Assembly (NCBI RefSeq): GCF_963678635.1
Contig: NW_026970860.1
Coordinates: 1 to 64,000 of the forward strand
DNA: 64,000 nt
Source of the DNA: Symsagittifera roscoffensis
Taxonomy: Eukaryota > Xenacoelomorpha > Acoela > Convolutidae
Direction: 5' to 3'
The notes beneath the pieces are model-generated. The model searched no databases, was not told the DNA's origin, and saw only the letters and a program-made list of their open reading frames with translations. Positions within the stretch are counted from its first letter, which is position 1. The number at the start of each line of letters is the position of its first letter. The position numbers and the translations under genes are program-made. Below, piece by piece: positions 23,345-35,737 of the stretch.

Positions 23345-26300
23345 AGCGATCGGGCTGTTTTTTGACAGTTTCGTACGATGTTCGGTATGTTTCGACAGTA
23401 TTGGCCAAGGTATGGTATGTTGCGATAACCTTGACCTAAATTCGACATTTTTCTACCGTATCGGCCATAGTTCTTTACTTTTCGACCATCTTGATTAAAA
23501 ATCGATATGTTTCGACTGTCTCGACCAAAACTTGTTATATGTTTTGATCTTTTTGGTTAAATTTTGTTTGTTTCAACCGTCTCGACCAAAAGTTTTTATG
23601 TTTTGACCGCATTGGCCAAAGGAGGGTAAGTTTCGACGGTCTCGACCACAGGTCGATATGTTTTGACCATATCGGCCAAAGTTCGCTATGTTTCAATCGT
23701 CTCGACCAAAATTCGCTGAATTTCGGTCGCATCGGCCAAAATTTGGTAACTTGCGTTCGCATCGGCAGAATTTTGATTTGTTTTGACCGCACCGACCAAA
23801 ATTCGATATGCTTTGACCATCCTGACCAAAATCCGATATGTTTTGACAGTCTCAAAACAACTCGGCATGTTTCGACCGTCTCGACAAAAATTTGGTATAT
23901 GATTCGACCATTTCGACCAAACTTCGATTCTTTTACAAACCATTCGACTAAAATTCAATGTTTTGAGTGTATCGGCCATAGTTGCATAGTTTTCAACCTC
24001 ATGAACAAAGCTTGATGTTTTTAAACCGTCTAGATTTAAATTTGGTATGTTTCGACCATCTCCACTAAAATTCGATAAGTTTTGAACATATTGCCAGGTT
24101 GTTTTGTTTCGATCGTTGCGACTTAAGTTCGATATGTATCAATCGACTCGATTAAAAATTGCCGTTTCGGCTATGTAATTTTAGCAGTTTGCCTAAATTT
24201 GGTTTGTTTTGACCGTCCAGACCAAACAAGGTATGTTTCGACCGTTTCGAAGAAAAAAATTGGTCAGTTCAACCGTCTCGATTGATTTTCGATATAATTT
24301 GACAGTATTAGCCAAAATCCGGTATGTTTCAAAACTCTCGACTAAAATTTGATATATTTTTATCGTATTGGCCAAAAATGAGCATGTTACAACTGTCACG
24401 ACCAAAATTTGCTTATCGGCCAAAATCCGGTATGTTCCGTCCCTCTCGACCGCAGTTTGGTAGTTTTCGACTATATCGGCACAGTTCGATGTTTTTCGAA
24501 CGTCTTGATTAAAAAAAAAACGTATGCTTCAAGCTGTTCGGCCATTGTCCGGTATGTTTTGAAGTCTCTTCTAAAGTCTTTTCTACCGAATCTGCCAAAA
24601 ATCTGTTTGTTTCGAGCATATAAATTTCGATATCTTTGGTTTTTATTGGTCAAAATTTGATATTTTTGACTTTATCGGCCTAAATTTGATATGTTACGAT
24701 TACATCATCTATAACTCGGTATGTGTTGAACGTCTTGAAAGAAATTTACTGTTTTATAATCACATCGGCCAAAATCCCGTTTCTAATGGCCTCCTCAGTC
24801 AAAGTTTTATATGCCAAAAATTGACGGTCAAAAGTTGATACTGTAGGTTTTGACCCGGGTCAAAATCCTACAGCATCTGCAGAACTTTTATTTGTTTCGA
24901 GCATATCGTCCAAAATGTGATGTTTTTTTTCACCGTTTTGAAACAAAATCGACATGTTTCGATGAAAATGGTCAAAATTCTGTATGTTTCTTTGCTCTCG
25001 GGAAATACGATTTTTTCGAGCTTAAAATTCTTTTTTTTTGGACAAAATTCGATAAGTTTTGATCGTTTTAGCCAAAGTTTGATTTTTTTCGATCTTCACG
25101 ACCATTGTGTTGGTTATGTTTTGACCGTATCGGGTAAAATAAGATAAAATCGTATGTCTCGAATAAGTTTCGATAAATTTTGACCGCATTGGCCAATATT
25201 TGGTTTGTTTCGACAACCGATCAAAATTCTATACGTTTCGACCGCAGTGGCCGATTTTCAGTTTGTTTTAACGACTTGACTAAAATTCGGTCTGTTTCGA
25301 CTGTATCGACCAAAATTTGATATATTTTGACTGCATCGGCCAAAAAGTGCTTGTTTCAACCGTCTCGACCAAAAGTCGTTATATTTTGACCGCATTGGCC
25401 GAAGGAGGGTATGTTTCAACTGTCGCGACCAAATTTCGATTTGTACTAACCGTATCGTCTAAACTTTGGTACATTTCACCCGTCTCGGTCATTTTTTGGA
25501 ATGTTTTGACCATGTCGCCAAACCTCGGTAAGTTTAGAAGATCACGTTAAAAAATGGAAACTTCTCTACCGATTCTGCTAAAAGTATTGAGCGCATCGGC
25601 CATAATTTGTTTTGTTTCGGCCATCCCGAAAGAAATCGTTATTTCTCATTCTTAAAGTCCAAAAATCTATATGTTTCGACCCACTCGAACAAAATTTGGT
25701 TTATTTCCACATTTATTGGCTGAAATCGATAAGTTTTGATCCTATCGGCCAAAAACTGATAAGTTACGATTGCATTGGGCGGATTTCGATATTTTTCGAT
25801 CGTATCAAGCAAAAATTGACATTTTTTATCACCTCACCTGCGAAAAGTGATGCATGTTTCCAGCGCATTGGACAAAATTTGATATGTTTCGACCATTTCG
25901 AAACAAATTCGGTACGTTTCTATTGCAACTGCCAAAACTCTATAGGCTTCTACACTCTCGAACAAAATTCGATATGTTCGAGCGTCTTGAACAGTTTCAA
26001 TATATTCTGAACAAAATTAGCAAAACAAAGTTTGCAAAAATTTGTTTTGCTTTTGGCAATCTCGAGCTAAATTCGATGTTTTTGGACCTTGTCGGCCCAG
26101 ATTCAATTATTTAATGAAACGTTTCCGCCAAAACTCGTTGTGTTTCAACCGTATCGACCAGAAGTTGATTCGCTCCGACCATCGCGATCAATCTCCGATT
26201 CTTTTCGATTGAATAGTCCAAAGTTTCAAATGTTTTGACGGTTTCCGACAAGTTTTGATACGTTGGAAGGTCTCGAACAAATTGGGCATACATTTTGAGC

Positions 26301-27118
26301 CTACTGGCCAAAACTTGGTATGTTTTGACAATCTCTACTAAGTTTTTTGGCGTTTTAGCCGAGTTTCAGTTAGTATTGAAGTCTCGAACAAATTCGATAT
26401 GTTACGACCGTCCCGTCCAAAATTTGGCACATTTCGACCGTATCGGCTAAAATCCTATGTTTTTTGACCTTCTCGGCGTTTATTCGATATATTACGATCG
26501 CATCTGTCAAAATCCGCATCTGCCAAAAAATGCATTATGTTTTGACCCTATCGGTCGAAATTTAATGTTTTTTGACCGTATCGGACAACAATCAATATGT
26601 TCGAGTCAAAAGATTAAATTTCGATAAATTTGGAGCGTGCTTGCTCAAATTGTTTTCCGACGGCCTCTACCACATCTTGGTACGTTCCGACTGTCTCGGT
26701 TAAAATTTTGATCGTTTCGACCAAATATCGGAAAATTGCTTTCCTCTCGACCAAAACACGAAACGTTTTGACAGTATCGGCCAAAATCTGGTATGACCTG
26801 CCAATATCTGCTTTTATTGACCGTTTTGACTGACTTTCAGTATGTTGCGACCCTCTCAACTAGTATTAGAAAAGTCTCCGTCGTCTTAAAATAAGTTCGG
26901 TTTGTTTTGACCGAATCGACCAAATCTGGTATGCAATGACAGTTCTGACAAAAAAAGTTTTATTTTTTGACAGTGTTGGCCAAACGCTGGTAGGTTTTAC
27001 CTGTCTAAGCTAACTTTCGTTACGTTCCGACCATCTTGACCAAAAATCGGAAGGTTTCGACCGTGTCGACCACAATTTGGTGCGTTTTCAACGTATCAAC
27101 CAAAACTCGGTATGTCCG
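23345..27118. repeat. Degenerate 30 bp satellite with 60 bp A/B dimer organisation
   Basis: About 3.8 kb, roughly 125 units. Each 30 bp unit has the form TTTYGACCG, then a variable pair, then TCGRCCAAAATTCG and TATG. Two variants alternate: A with ATCGGCCAAAA and B with CTCGACCAAAA, giving a 60 bp higher-order unit. Many units are mutated, but the 30 bp register holds over long stretches. The unit length is a multiple of three, so chance frames of 60-130 codons appear on both strands. They are not genes. A 33 bp near-palindrome with ACCCGGGT at its centre (24841-24873) interrupts it. Confidence 0.9.
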
Positions 27119-27372
27119 AAATATCAATAACCACAAATAATCATTGAAGTGATTTGAGTAATACATCATATTAAATTAGCTGATTTTACTACAATTGACG
27201 AAAATGCCTAAGCTCTAGTTTTTCTTAAAGCTCCTTTTATCACACCACACCGAAAAAAAAAACGATTTTATTTTGAAAAAAAAAGTCGTTGTTTTTTACG
27301 ACTATGGTCGGAACATTCTTTGCTACTCGCACACTAACCTGCTGTCCTGCATTCGATTTATTCAGCTCATTT
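27119..27372. other. Region downstream of the minus-strand gene
   Basis: Spacer between the satellite and the last exon of the gene to its right. On the minus strand an AATAAA lies at 27357-27362, about 11 bases past the gene's stop, and is a likely poly(A) signal. Confidence 0.5.
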
Positions 27373-28684
27373 TTAAAATAAAAAATACTGAATTATAATG
27401 ACAGAGTTTTCGGCCGTTCGAATTTTCTGGCATGAGGCATCCCCCTCCCCTTCAATACCTGGGAAGCAGTTGAACTCGTCCTCCCCATTGTTGGTGACAC
27501 TTTTCCGGTCACACTGCAACCTGTACTCCCCACACTCGTCCTCAACGACTACAAATTTCAGTCTGTGCATGTCCAAACTTAATACACCGTCTGATTTTTT
27601 GATGTACACCTAAGACGACAATGATCAAACAAAATCAAAAGGAAAAGATTTATCATTGAAGTTTTGGCGTTTTTTCACTGCTATTTTTCATGTTTTGAGT
27701 AGTCAGAACTCAGGTCAGAAAACATTTTGAGTAGTCTTGAGTTTTGAGTAGTCAGAACTCAGGTCAGAAAACATTTTAAGGATTTTAAGTATAAAAGCTG
27801 TACTAGAATTCAAAACAAAAACATGTCGAAAGCTGAGCTAAAAATGTTATCAGTGGTTAACGAGTACCGATATTTCTTGCTTCAATTTTTCGTCTAAAAT
27901 TTGTGTATTTTTTCGGAATTTTAAGAAATTCTCATCAGCAAAACCAAAAGATATGTCAGTCATAAGTTAACAAGTCCGAAGAGATTCTTCAAAGTGTGGC
28001 AGAAACTAGACAACTGTCACGTTCAAACTTACGTTGTCAATTGCTCCCAGTTCATTTGCCTGGTGCCATGACTTGTACAAGAACAAATCTGAAGTGGCCT
28101 TTTTTCGCAGATTGTAAACCTCGCTTATGGTTACATCTGACAAATAGTTGTTGTTGAGGATGATTAGGAGAACTATTTTGCCGTAAACCACTTCTTGTTT
28201 ATCTGTAGCGAAACCGTCTCTCTGAAAAATATTTTTTTTTCTACAGAATATGAACCAATTTTGTTGATGAAAAATGAATACTACAGATGACGTTAAAAAA
28301 ACTACTGGTAATTTTTTAAAATATTTTAAGCAGTCCAAACAAAAAACAAGGAACACTGCTGAAGCCGCTAAAAATGTTTAAGCAACCCCATTAAACTAGT
28401 GAAAAGATCATGTATTGTTTAACAAATGTATCCCGAGCCGCCATATATTTTACTGGGCGAATGAAATAACCATATCAATTTTGTACCCAGCCGCACAGTG
28501 GAGAATTCGAAACAGTAAGATTTTCTCAAGAGGGGATATATTTTATTGGCGTCAAATAAATTTTTTGATGACTCACCCAAAAAGGATTAGGTTCGAAGAA
28601 TACTTCCACTGACATTTTTCCTTTACCTCTTGCGCACATTTCCTCTCCCTGATTTGCAACAGTTAAGATGAGTCCGATGATTAC
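27373..28684 (-). CDS. Unrecognised gene, last three exons
   Basis: Three exons join in phase 0. Exon A, 28684-28577, lies between an acceptor preceded by a TACTAAC branch site (28703-28709) plus a T run and a GTGAGT donor. Exon B, 28221-28033, has acceptor ATTTTTCAG and donor AAC|GTAAGT, 63 codons. Exon C, 27609-27373, has acceptor TCTTAG, ends in TAA and is followed by AATAAA. The residues are typical of a folded protein: exon A contains CARGKGKMSVEVFFEPNPFW, exon B has a hydrophobic core around GKIVLLIIL, and exon C has several Cys and acidic residues around EDECGEYRLQC. I do not recognise the family. The 5' part is missing or not visible, and a segmental duplication boundary (28663) cuts into exon A. 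Confidence 0.55.
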
Positions 28685-30956
28685 CTTCTCACAAAAAAAA
28701 TTGTTAGTATGCACCGTCGGCGGATCAGGCATTCTTTTTTCGACCTTCAATCCAAATATAAACTTGGGCCTAGGGGCGCATTAAAAGGGAGCGCGCGCCG
28801 AATTTTGAAGCAGAGCGCGCACCGAAAAACTGAGTGCGGCCAGAATATACTTTTGGTCACCTAAAAAACTCGAAACCCAACAAAATCTTAGTTGTGACCC
28901 TGTTTGGGCCTATTCTTTTTTCCTTAGTATCGATAGACAATTAGGTAATGAACAAATGATTTTGCGACACTTATTGCTCAAGCTCTGTCGAGGCAAATTT
29001 TCTTGTTGTATGTGCCTACATACAATATTTCAAAAGTTCCTGTCCAGGACTCTGAAGACTCTGAAAATTTTAATTCCGCAACTTACACAGCGATTTTGAT
29101 GTCACAACATACGCCGCGAATTTGATGTCACGACGCGCTCATTGCGTTTAAAGATTGATTTCAAATCTTTCGTGGCCCAGAGCGTAGATGCGGAGACTGC
29201 ACGACAAAGGAAATTCAGTGCGCGCTTCATGTTCTGTTTTTATAAAAAAAAATTTGCTGTGTTATAGAAAATATTTAACAAACTTTGGGTGAATACTCAA
29301 CCTTCAAAGTCAACCAAATAGCAACCAGGCTCTGAACAGAAAACAGCTACATTGCCGTTCTGTAACTGTCTTCTGTCAAAAAATGGTTCCTATTTGATGG
29401 ATTTTGTAGGTTGAGTTCTCACACAAAGTTTCTTTAATATATGTTTTAAATCACAGCAAAAATTTTTTTCACGAACAAATGGCTATATCAGTGTTTAGCT
29501 CAAAATCCCTGTAAAACAGACAATATGTGGAATACAGAAAAAAATTGCAGAATCCGGAAGAGTTTGTAGAGTTCACAAACACCTAATAAAACTTGTTTTT
29601 CATCAATTTCCGCTGTCACGAAATCCGCAACTGTAAGCGGAATTTGTAACTTGCAGCCTGAATCCGCAAAATGTAAACGGATTTTGCAAACTGAAAGCAG
29701 AATCCGCATGAAATTGCGGAACCCCATCACATTTGCGGGATCCGGAACAAGACTTCCCGCACCGGAGTTCCATGGACAAAAATCGATTATAATGGAAAAA
29801 TGTTGTCTAAAATGTTGTCATTATAATCCCTTATTGTGGCAAATTTATACCAGGAAATCGATTATATTGTCATTATAATCAGTTTTTTTTTTCGAAAAAA
29901 CACAATCCAATAAAATCCATTATAATGGATTATAAGCCATTTAAAATCCGTTATAATTGAATATAACGGATTATAATCTACACTTTTTTTTTGCAAAATC
30001 AGTTGCAAAACTTGCATAATTTCTGCGTTACTCACGGCGTACTCGCAATCTTAAACTAATTGAATTAACCCTTTCCTCACTTTGCCCCCATCCGCGTTTG
30101 CCCAACCCCCCCCCCCCACTTTATCCCTCCCATGTTTGCTAAGGTTTATCCCCCCCCCCCATTTTTAAACCATTTTCAAGGGGGACGGGGGAGGGAGTAT
30201 ACTCAGTTGTTTGGGGGGGGGGGGGTGTAAATTGTAAATCATAAACCCTAAAGCCTCCCCAAAGTCTACCAACTACAAATAAATATGGCGGTTGTGGTAA
30301 ACTGCTAGGGAGGTGGGGGAAACAGGGGAGGATACGGGGGGGGGGGGAGAAACGGGAGGTTGTCAACAGGGAGGAAAACGGGGGTTGAACAGGGAGGGGT
30401 AAACGGGGTAAATAAAATAAAAAATACAAAAACTGAAAGGTAAATGTAACTTTTCATGAAACCTAATAAAGCAACTGCACTTTGAAAAAACTTATAATTT
30501 TTATCACTAACACCTCTAAAAATCCATTATAATTGATTATAACCTATTATAAGCGATTATATTGGCATTAAAAGATACGAAATTTAATCATTTTTAATGG
30601 ATTATAATCGATTAAAATCGATTATAATTGGTTATATTGATATAGAAAATTATGGATTGTAATCCGTTTTTGATCAATTATATTCGATTATTATCGAAAT
30701 TTATTGAGACAGACCACGAAAAATCAATATAATGGCTTATTATTCATGGAACTCCGGTGCGGGTTGAATTTTGAGCGATATTACGTTTATGTTTCGTCTG
30801 TTCTCGAGTTAGCTTTCAACTGCGCAATATTTTGGCGTGATCATTTTGCGGTGGTTCAAAACCGACCTATACAGTGACCAGGGGAGGATCTAGGAATTTC
30901 TCGACCAGGGTGGATTTTCAAAAAAGAATTCGAAAGTTTTGTCGACTTTTTTTTAG
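28663..30956. repeat. Segmental duplication, left copy (2.29 kb)
   Basis: Nearly identical to 32360-34641 in direct orientation, with few substitutions and different lengths of C and G runs. Its left edge falls inside exon A of the minus-strand gene. Its right edge falls 78 bases into a hAT-like MITE. It contains one 1 kb inverted-repeat element (29756-30763). The left copy continues into recognisable gene and MITE sequence at both ends, so it is the likely source. Confidence 0.9.
29756..30763. mobile_element. 1 kb inverted-repeat element with C/G runs, left copy
   Basis: The ends are exact 19 bp inverted repeats, CCCGCACCGGAGTTCCATG and its complement. It has no coding capacity. The interior near both ends is packed with short palindromes of the type AATCCATTATAATGGATT and ATCGATTATAAT. 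The centre has a strand-asymmetric stretch of C runs (near 30108-30163) followed by G-rich sequence (30180-30400) with many runs of 4-13 Gs. The flanking bases are CTT and TTG, so the target duplication is unclear (at most TT). It looks like a MITE or fold-back element of no family I can name. Confidence 0.75.
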
Positions 30957-31270
30957 GTCGACCAAATTGATTTTCCGAGCTCTCTGAAAGCAGTACAAAG
31001 ACCCTGAAAGGCCCTGTTTCGAGCAAATTTTTGGCGCCGCAAACAAAATTTTGAAAAAAAAACAGACCAAAAAAGGCGCTTTTCGGCACTTTTTGGAAAA
31101 ATCGCGTTTCTTCGATGCTCGCGCTCCCTCTTCAAAATTATTATAAATTGGCGCCAATAGTGCCTTCAGAAAGGTTTTAAGGTCAGTTACCAGATAAGTT
31201 ATATCGCAAAATAATACAAAGGGGGATGCAGGTGTCGAGTCCCTGAAAGGCGATAAGCGTCCGCCAAAAG
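30879..31270. mobile_element. hAT-like MITE, second copy
   Basis: Starts CAGGGGAGGATCTAGG and continues with interior sequence clearly related to 21316-21700, including the blocks TTGATTTTCCGAGCTCTC and the A-run before a CAAAAAAGGCG-like word. The right terminal repeat is degraded or absent, so the end is approximate. Confidence 0.6.
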
Positions 31271-32359
31271 GACCTCAACCGGATAGATTTTGATAAAGTT
31301 TGTAAGAACCATTCAAATTCATACTCTTGTTCTCTGCCGCAAATTCAAGCTTTTATTCTCAAAAGTGCATATGTTTGAATGAAGACGTTCTGTGAGAACC
31401 ATAAGTGGAATTAGGAAACAAATTTCAATGGACAGTAACAAAATATTAAAGTACCAACTATTAAAACTCAGCTTTTGATTTAATCGCGTTTCTACTTGAT
31501 GCCGAGTCTGAAAAATTAAGTAGCATTATCGGCAGTCGGTTTTCTCAACAACAAAAAAGATTGCGAAATTCACGTAAAAAACTACCAGTGGGACACTTTA
31601 AAGAGAGTTCAATTTATCCCAGGAGAGTTTTTCAGGATGCATGAGTGTATATAATTTTCGATTTATCGCGAAACATTTCAAACCCCTGCAAAAATAAATG
31701 CAAATAATAAAAACTGGCGTTTTTAAGCCCGGAGTGAACCCAAAACAGATTTGTAGCTTGTAGGTAGCTTTGTATTTGTTCTTTGACCACGCAATCTTTT
31801 GTCTAAACTCTAAAATACCAACTAGCATGTGTATCAAAAAATTTGTCTTAAAATTTTAGAGAGCAAAAGCTGAAACCTATTTTGGCACATGCAGCGTATA
31901 ATGCATTAAGATTCACAAGCTAAAAGCTGCAAGTCAGAGTTAAAATAAAGATTTCCTAGCAGGGTGCAGATAAATTGTTACCTGTAAAAATGCGATGAAC
32001 TTCAGGTTGCAAAATGCCATTCTGCAATTTTGGAATGTTTCATGAAAGAAAACCTTGGTATGGTTGAGTGGGATACAATATGTCAAAAAATTCTCAAGGA
32101 ATTTTTCGTAAACTTTGTTCAAAAATTGATCACGCTAATATATATGAACAAATTTAAAGTTAATAAAACAAAAAAAAACACTTCAGTCCGATTTGAATTT
32201 TTTCTAGCTGTGTCAGTTCTCTGTAATCTAGAAGAAAATGCCCCGTTTTCAAGCTGTTTTTACCCCAAGCATCGACAAGATACTTGGACCAGGTAAATGT
32301 TTCAAAAATGTAAGGTTTTATTTGGAGGTTTTGTCCAACAAAACCAGCTTTTCATACTT
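31271..32359. other. Spacer between the two duplication copies
   Basis: About 1.1 kb of AT-rich DNA with no supported gene or repeat. Confidence 0.4.
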
Positions 32360-33452
32360 TTAAGATGAGTCCGATGATTACCTTCTCACAAAAAAAATTG
32401 TTAGTATGCACCGTCGGCGGATCAGGCATTCTTTTTTCGACCTTCAATCCAAATATAAACTTGGGCCTAGGGGCGCATTAAAAGGGAGCGCGCGCCGAAT
32501 TTTGAAGCAGAGCGCGCACCGAAAAACTGAGTGCGGCCAGAATATACTTTTGGTCACCTAAAAAACTCGAAACCCAACAAAATCTTAGTTGTGACCCTGT
32601 TTGGGCCTATTCTTTTTTCCTTAGTATCAATAGACAATTAGGTAATGAACAAATGATTTTGCGACACTTATTGCTCAAGCTCTGTCGAGGCAAATTTTCT
32701 TGTTGTATGTGCCTACATACAATATTTCAAAAGTTCCTGTCCAGGACTCTGAAGACTCTGAAAATTTTAATTCCGCAACTTACACAGCGATTTTGATGTC
32801 ACAACATACGCCGCGAATTTGATGTCACGACGCGCTCATTTCGTTTAAAGATTGATTTCAAATCTTTCGTGGCCCAGAGCGTAGATGCGGAGACTGCACG
32901 ACAAAGGAAATTCAGTGCGCGCTTCATGTTCTGTTTTTATAAAAAAAAATTTGCTGTGTTATAGAAAATATTTAACAAACTTTAGGTGAATACTCAACCT
33001 TCAAAGTCAACCAAATAGCAACCAGGCTCTGAACAGAAAACTGCTACATTGCCGTTCTGTAACTGTCTTCTGTCAAAAAATGGTTCCTATTTGATGGATT
33101 TTGTAGGTTGAGTTCTCACACAAAGTTTCTTTAATATATGTTTTAAATCACAGCAAAAATTTTTTTCACGAACAAATGGCTATATCAGTGTTTAGCTCAA
33201 AATCCCTGTAAAACAGACAATATGTGGAATACAGAAAAAAATTGCAGAATCCGGAAGAGTTTGTAGAGTTCACAAACACCTAATAAAACTTGTTTTTCAT
33301 CAATTTCCGCTGTCACGAAATCCGCAACTGTAAGCGGAATTTGTAACTTGCAGCCTGAATCCGCAAAATGTAAACGGATTTTGCAAACTGAAAGCAGAAT
33401 CCGCATGAAATTGCGGAATCCCATCACATTTGCGGGATCCGGAACAAGACTT

Positions 33453-34448
33453 CCCGCACCGGAGTTCCATGGACAAAAATCGATTATAATGGAAAAATGT
33501 TGTCTAAAATGTTGTCATTATAATCCCTTATTGTGGCAAATTTATACCAGGAAATCGATTATATTGTCATTATAATCAGTTTTTTTTTTCGAAAAAACAC
33601 AATCCAATAAAATCCATTATAATGGATTATAAGCCATTTAAAATCCGTTATAATTGAATATAACGGATTATAATCTACACTTTTTTTTTTGCAAAATCAG
33701 TTGCAAAACTTGCATAATTTCTGCGTTACTCACGGCCTACTCGCAATCTTAAACTAATTGAATTAACCCTTTCCTCACTTTGCCCCCATCCGCGTTTGCC
33801 CAACCCCCCCCCCACTTTATCCCTCCCATGTTTGCTAAGGTTTATCCACCCCCCCATGTTTTAACCATTTTCAAGGGGGACGGGGGAGGGAGTATACTCA
33901 GTTGTTTGGGGGGGTGTAAATTGTAAATCATAAACCCTAAAGCCTCCCCAAAGTCTACCAACTACAAATAAATATGGCGGTTGTGGTAAACTGCTAGGGA
34001 GGTGGGGGAAACAGGGGAGGATACGGGGGGGGAGAAACGGGAGGTTGTCAACAGGGAGGAAAACGGGGGTTGAACAGGGAGGGGTAAACGGGGTAAATAA
34101 AATAAAAAATACAAAAACTGAAAGGTAAATGTAACTTTTCATGAAACCTAATAAAGCAACTGCACTTTGAAAAAACTTATAATTTTTATCACTAACACCT
34201 CTAAAAATCCATTATAATTGATCATAACCTATTATAAGCGATTATATTGGCATTAAAAGATACGAAATTTAATCATTTTTAATGGATTATAATCGATTAA
34301 AATCGATTATAATTGGTTATATTGATACAGAAAATTATGGATTGTAATCCATTTTTGATCAATTATATTCGATTATTATCGAAATTTATTGAGACAGACC
34401 ACGAAAAATCAATATAAAGGCTTATTATTCATGGAACTCCGGTGCGGG
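33453..34448. mobile_element. 1 kb inverted-repeat element with C/G runs, right copy
   Basis: Same element as 29756-30763 with the same exact 19 bp terminal repeats, 12 bp shorter. Nearly all of the difference is in the length of C and G homopolymer runs. It was carried here by the segmental duplication rather than by its own transposition, because the flanks are duplicated too. Confidence 0.75.
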
Positions 34449-34563
34449 TTGAATTTTGAGCGATATTACGTTTATGTTTCGTCTGTTCTCGAGTTAGCTT
34501 TCAACTGCGCAATATTTTGGCGTGATCTTTTTGCGGTGGTTCAAAACCGACCTATACAGTGAC

Positions 34564-34641
34564 CAGGGGAGGATCTAGGAATTTCTCGACCAGGGTGGAT
34601 TTTCAAAAAAGAATTCGAAAGTTTTGTCGACTTTTTTTTAG
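34564..34641. mobile_element. Truncated hAT-like MITE end
   Basis: First 78 bases of the MITE seen at 30879, cut by the right edge of the segmental duplication. Confidence 0.7.
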
Positions 34642-34650
34642 ACTAATTTA

Positions 34651-35041
34651 TTGAGTACAAAGTGATAGATTCTGCTCCTCTTCACTAATCAATTATTGCA
34701 TATGACTGACTGTCCTTGAACAATTTGGAAGGATTTCTGAGACGGATTGATTAAATCTCCGCTCACGCGTTAATAGCGCGAAATATATCGGGAGTTAATT
34801 GTCCCAATATTGCAAAAATGGCAATCTGAAAATCCCCGCACTTTTACAAAAACTGATTACAGGTGAATTTTTTTTTACTTTTAACTCAGAGCAACAATAC
34901 CTTTTGATTGAGGTTTTTAAAAAATCTGTCAAAAAAGGCTAGTTAAAAAGTCGAAAATTGTCTAAAGAAAAAAACCACCCGTGCAAAATATTACGATGCT
35001 CTCGTCGCGAAAGAAGAAACAAAAACGCAAACGGGTTTTTC
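34651..35041. repeat. 390 bp direct repeat, first copy
   Basis: Closely matches 35347-35737. The shared sequence starts TTGAGTACAAAGTGATAG and runs to an ACGGGTTTTTC end. It contains TTAATAGCGCGAAATATATC and several A/T runs. No coding frame is convincing. The family is unknown. Confidence 0.8.
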
Positions 35042-35346
35042 TCAGTACTGGGAACAACAAAAATGAGAACACATCATTCCAAAAAAGAGGACAATTTTAT
35101 CGTCTGGAAATTATACAAACATTAAGTTAGATTTAACTGGAACGGATGATAAAAAGTTGGATATGACTATGTTTGTTTTCAAAAAACTAACAGGACTGAT
35201 TGTATCAGGACGAGGCCATGATTGTTCTGACTGCCTTTTAAGATATATGGAGCAGAAATAACCTGAAACATTTAAATGTAATAAAATGAAAAATACGTTT
35301 TTTTAATTTGAGAATTTTGTAGAAAAAAATCCACCCACGCGCCATA
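35042..35346. other. Spacer between the 390 bp repeats
   Basis: About 300 bp, AT-rich, nothing recognised. Confidence 0.4.
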
Positions 35347-35737
35347 TTGAGTACAAAGTGATAGATTTTGCTCCTCTTCGCAACTTCGCAAATCAATTAT
35401 GGCATATGATTGTCCTTGAACAAAACGGAAGGATTTCTGAGAAGGATTGATTAAAACTCAGCTCACGCGTTAATAGCGCGAAATATATCGGGCGTTAATT
35501 GTCCCAATATGGCAAAAATGGCAATCTCTAAATCCCCGCACTTTTACAAAAATTGATTACAGGTGAAATTTTTTTTTTAACTCAGAGCAAAAATACCTTT
35601 TGATTGAGATTTTTAAAAAATCTGTCAAAAAAGGCAAGTTAAAAAGTCGAAAATTGTCTAAAGAAAAAAACCACCCGTGCAAAATATTACGATGCTCTCG
35701 TCGCGAAAGAAGAAACAAAAACGCAAACGGGTTTTTC
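35347..35737. repeat. 390 bp direct repeat, second copy
   Basis: Second copy of 34651-35041 with scattered substitutions and small indels. A diverged copy in inverted orientation is recognisable around 36400-36600 (words such as GGGACAATTAACGCGCGATAT). Confidence 0.75.

Larger units (their letters stand above)
32360..34641. repeat. Segmental duplication, right copy (2.28 kb)
   Basis: Direct copy of 28663-30956. It starts within what was exon A coding sequence, so the gene end here is a truncated, non-functional remnant. It stops inside the MITE, where unrelated sequence (GACTAATTTATTGAG) takes over. The high identity implies a recent event. Confidence 0.9.

Noticed and set aside
23345-27118. 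Regular 30 bp repeats as a CRISPR array, or the many 60-130 codon frames inside as genes
   Set aside because: There are no unique spacers between identical repeats, the units are contiguous and degenerate, and the setting is eukaryotic. The frames exist because the 30 bp unit is a multiple of three.
29500-29878. Paired frames of 75-76 codons on both strands, identical in both duplication copies
   Set aside because: Identity reflects the recent segmental duplication, not selection. The region is a mix of short inverted words (TCCGCAA / TTGCGGA) and enters the transposon end.
30139-30429. Pro-rich 96-codon frame in the inverted-repeat element (also 33861-34142)
   Set aside because: It is the translation of C/G runs, its length changes with run length between the two copies, and it has no homologous context.
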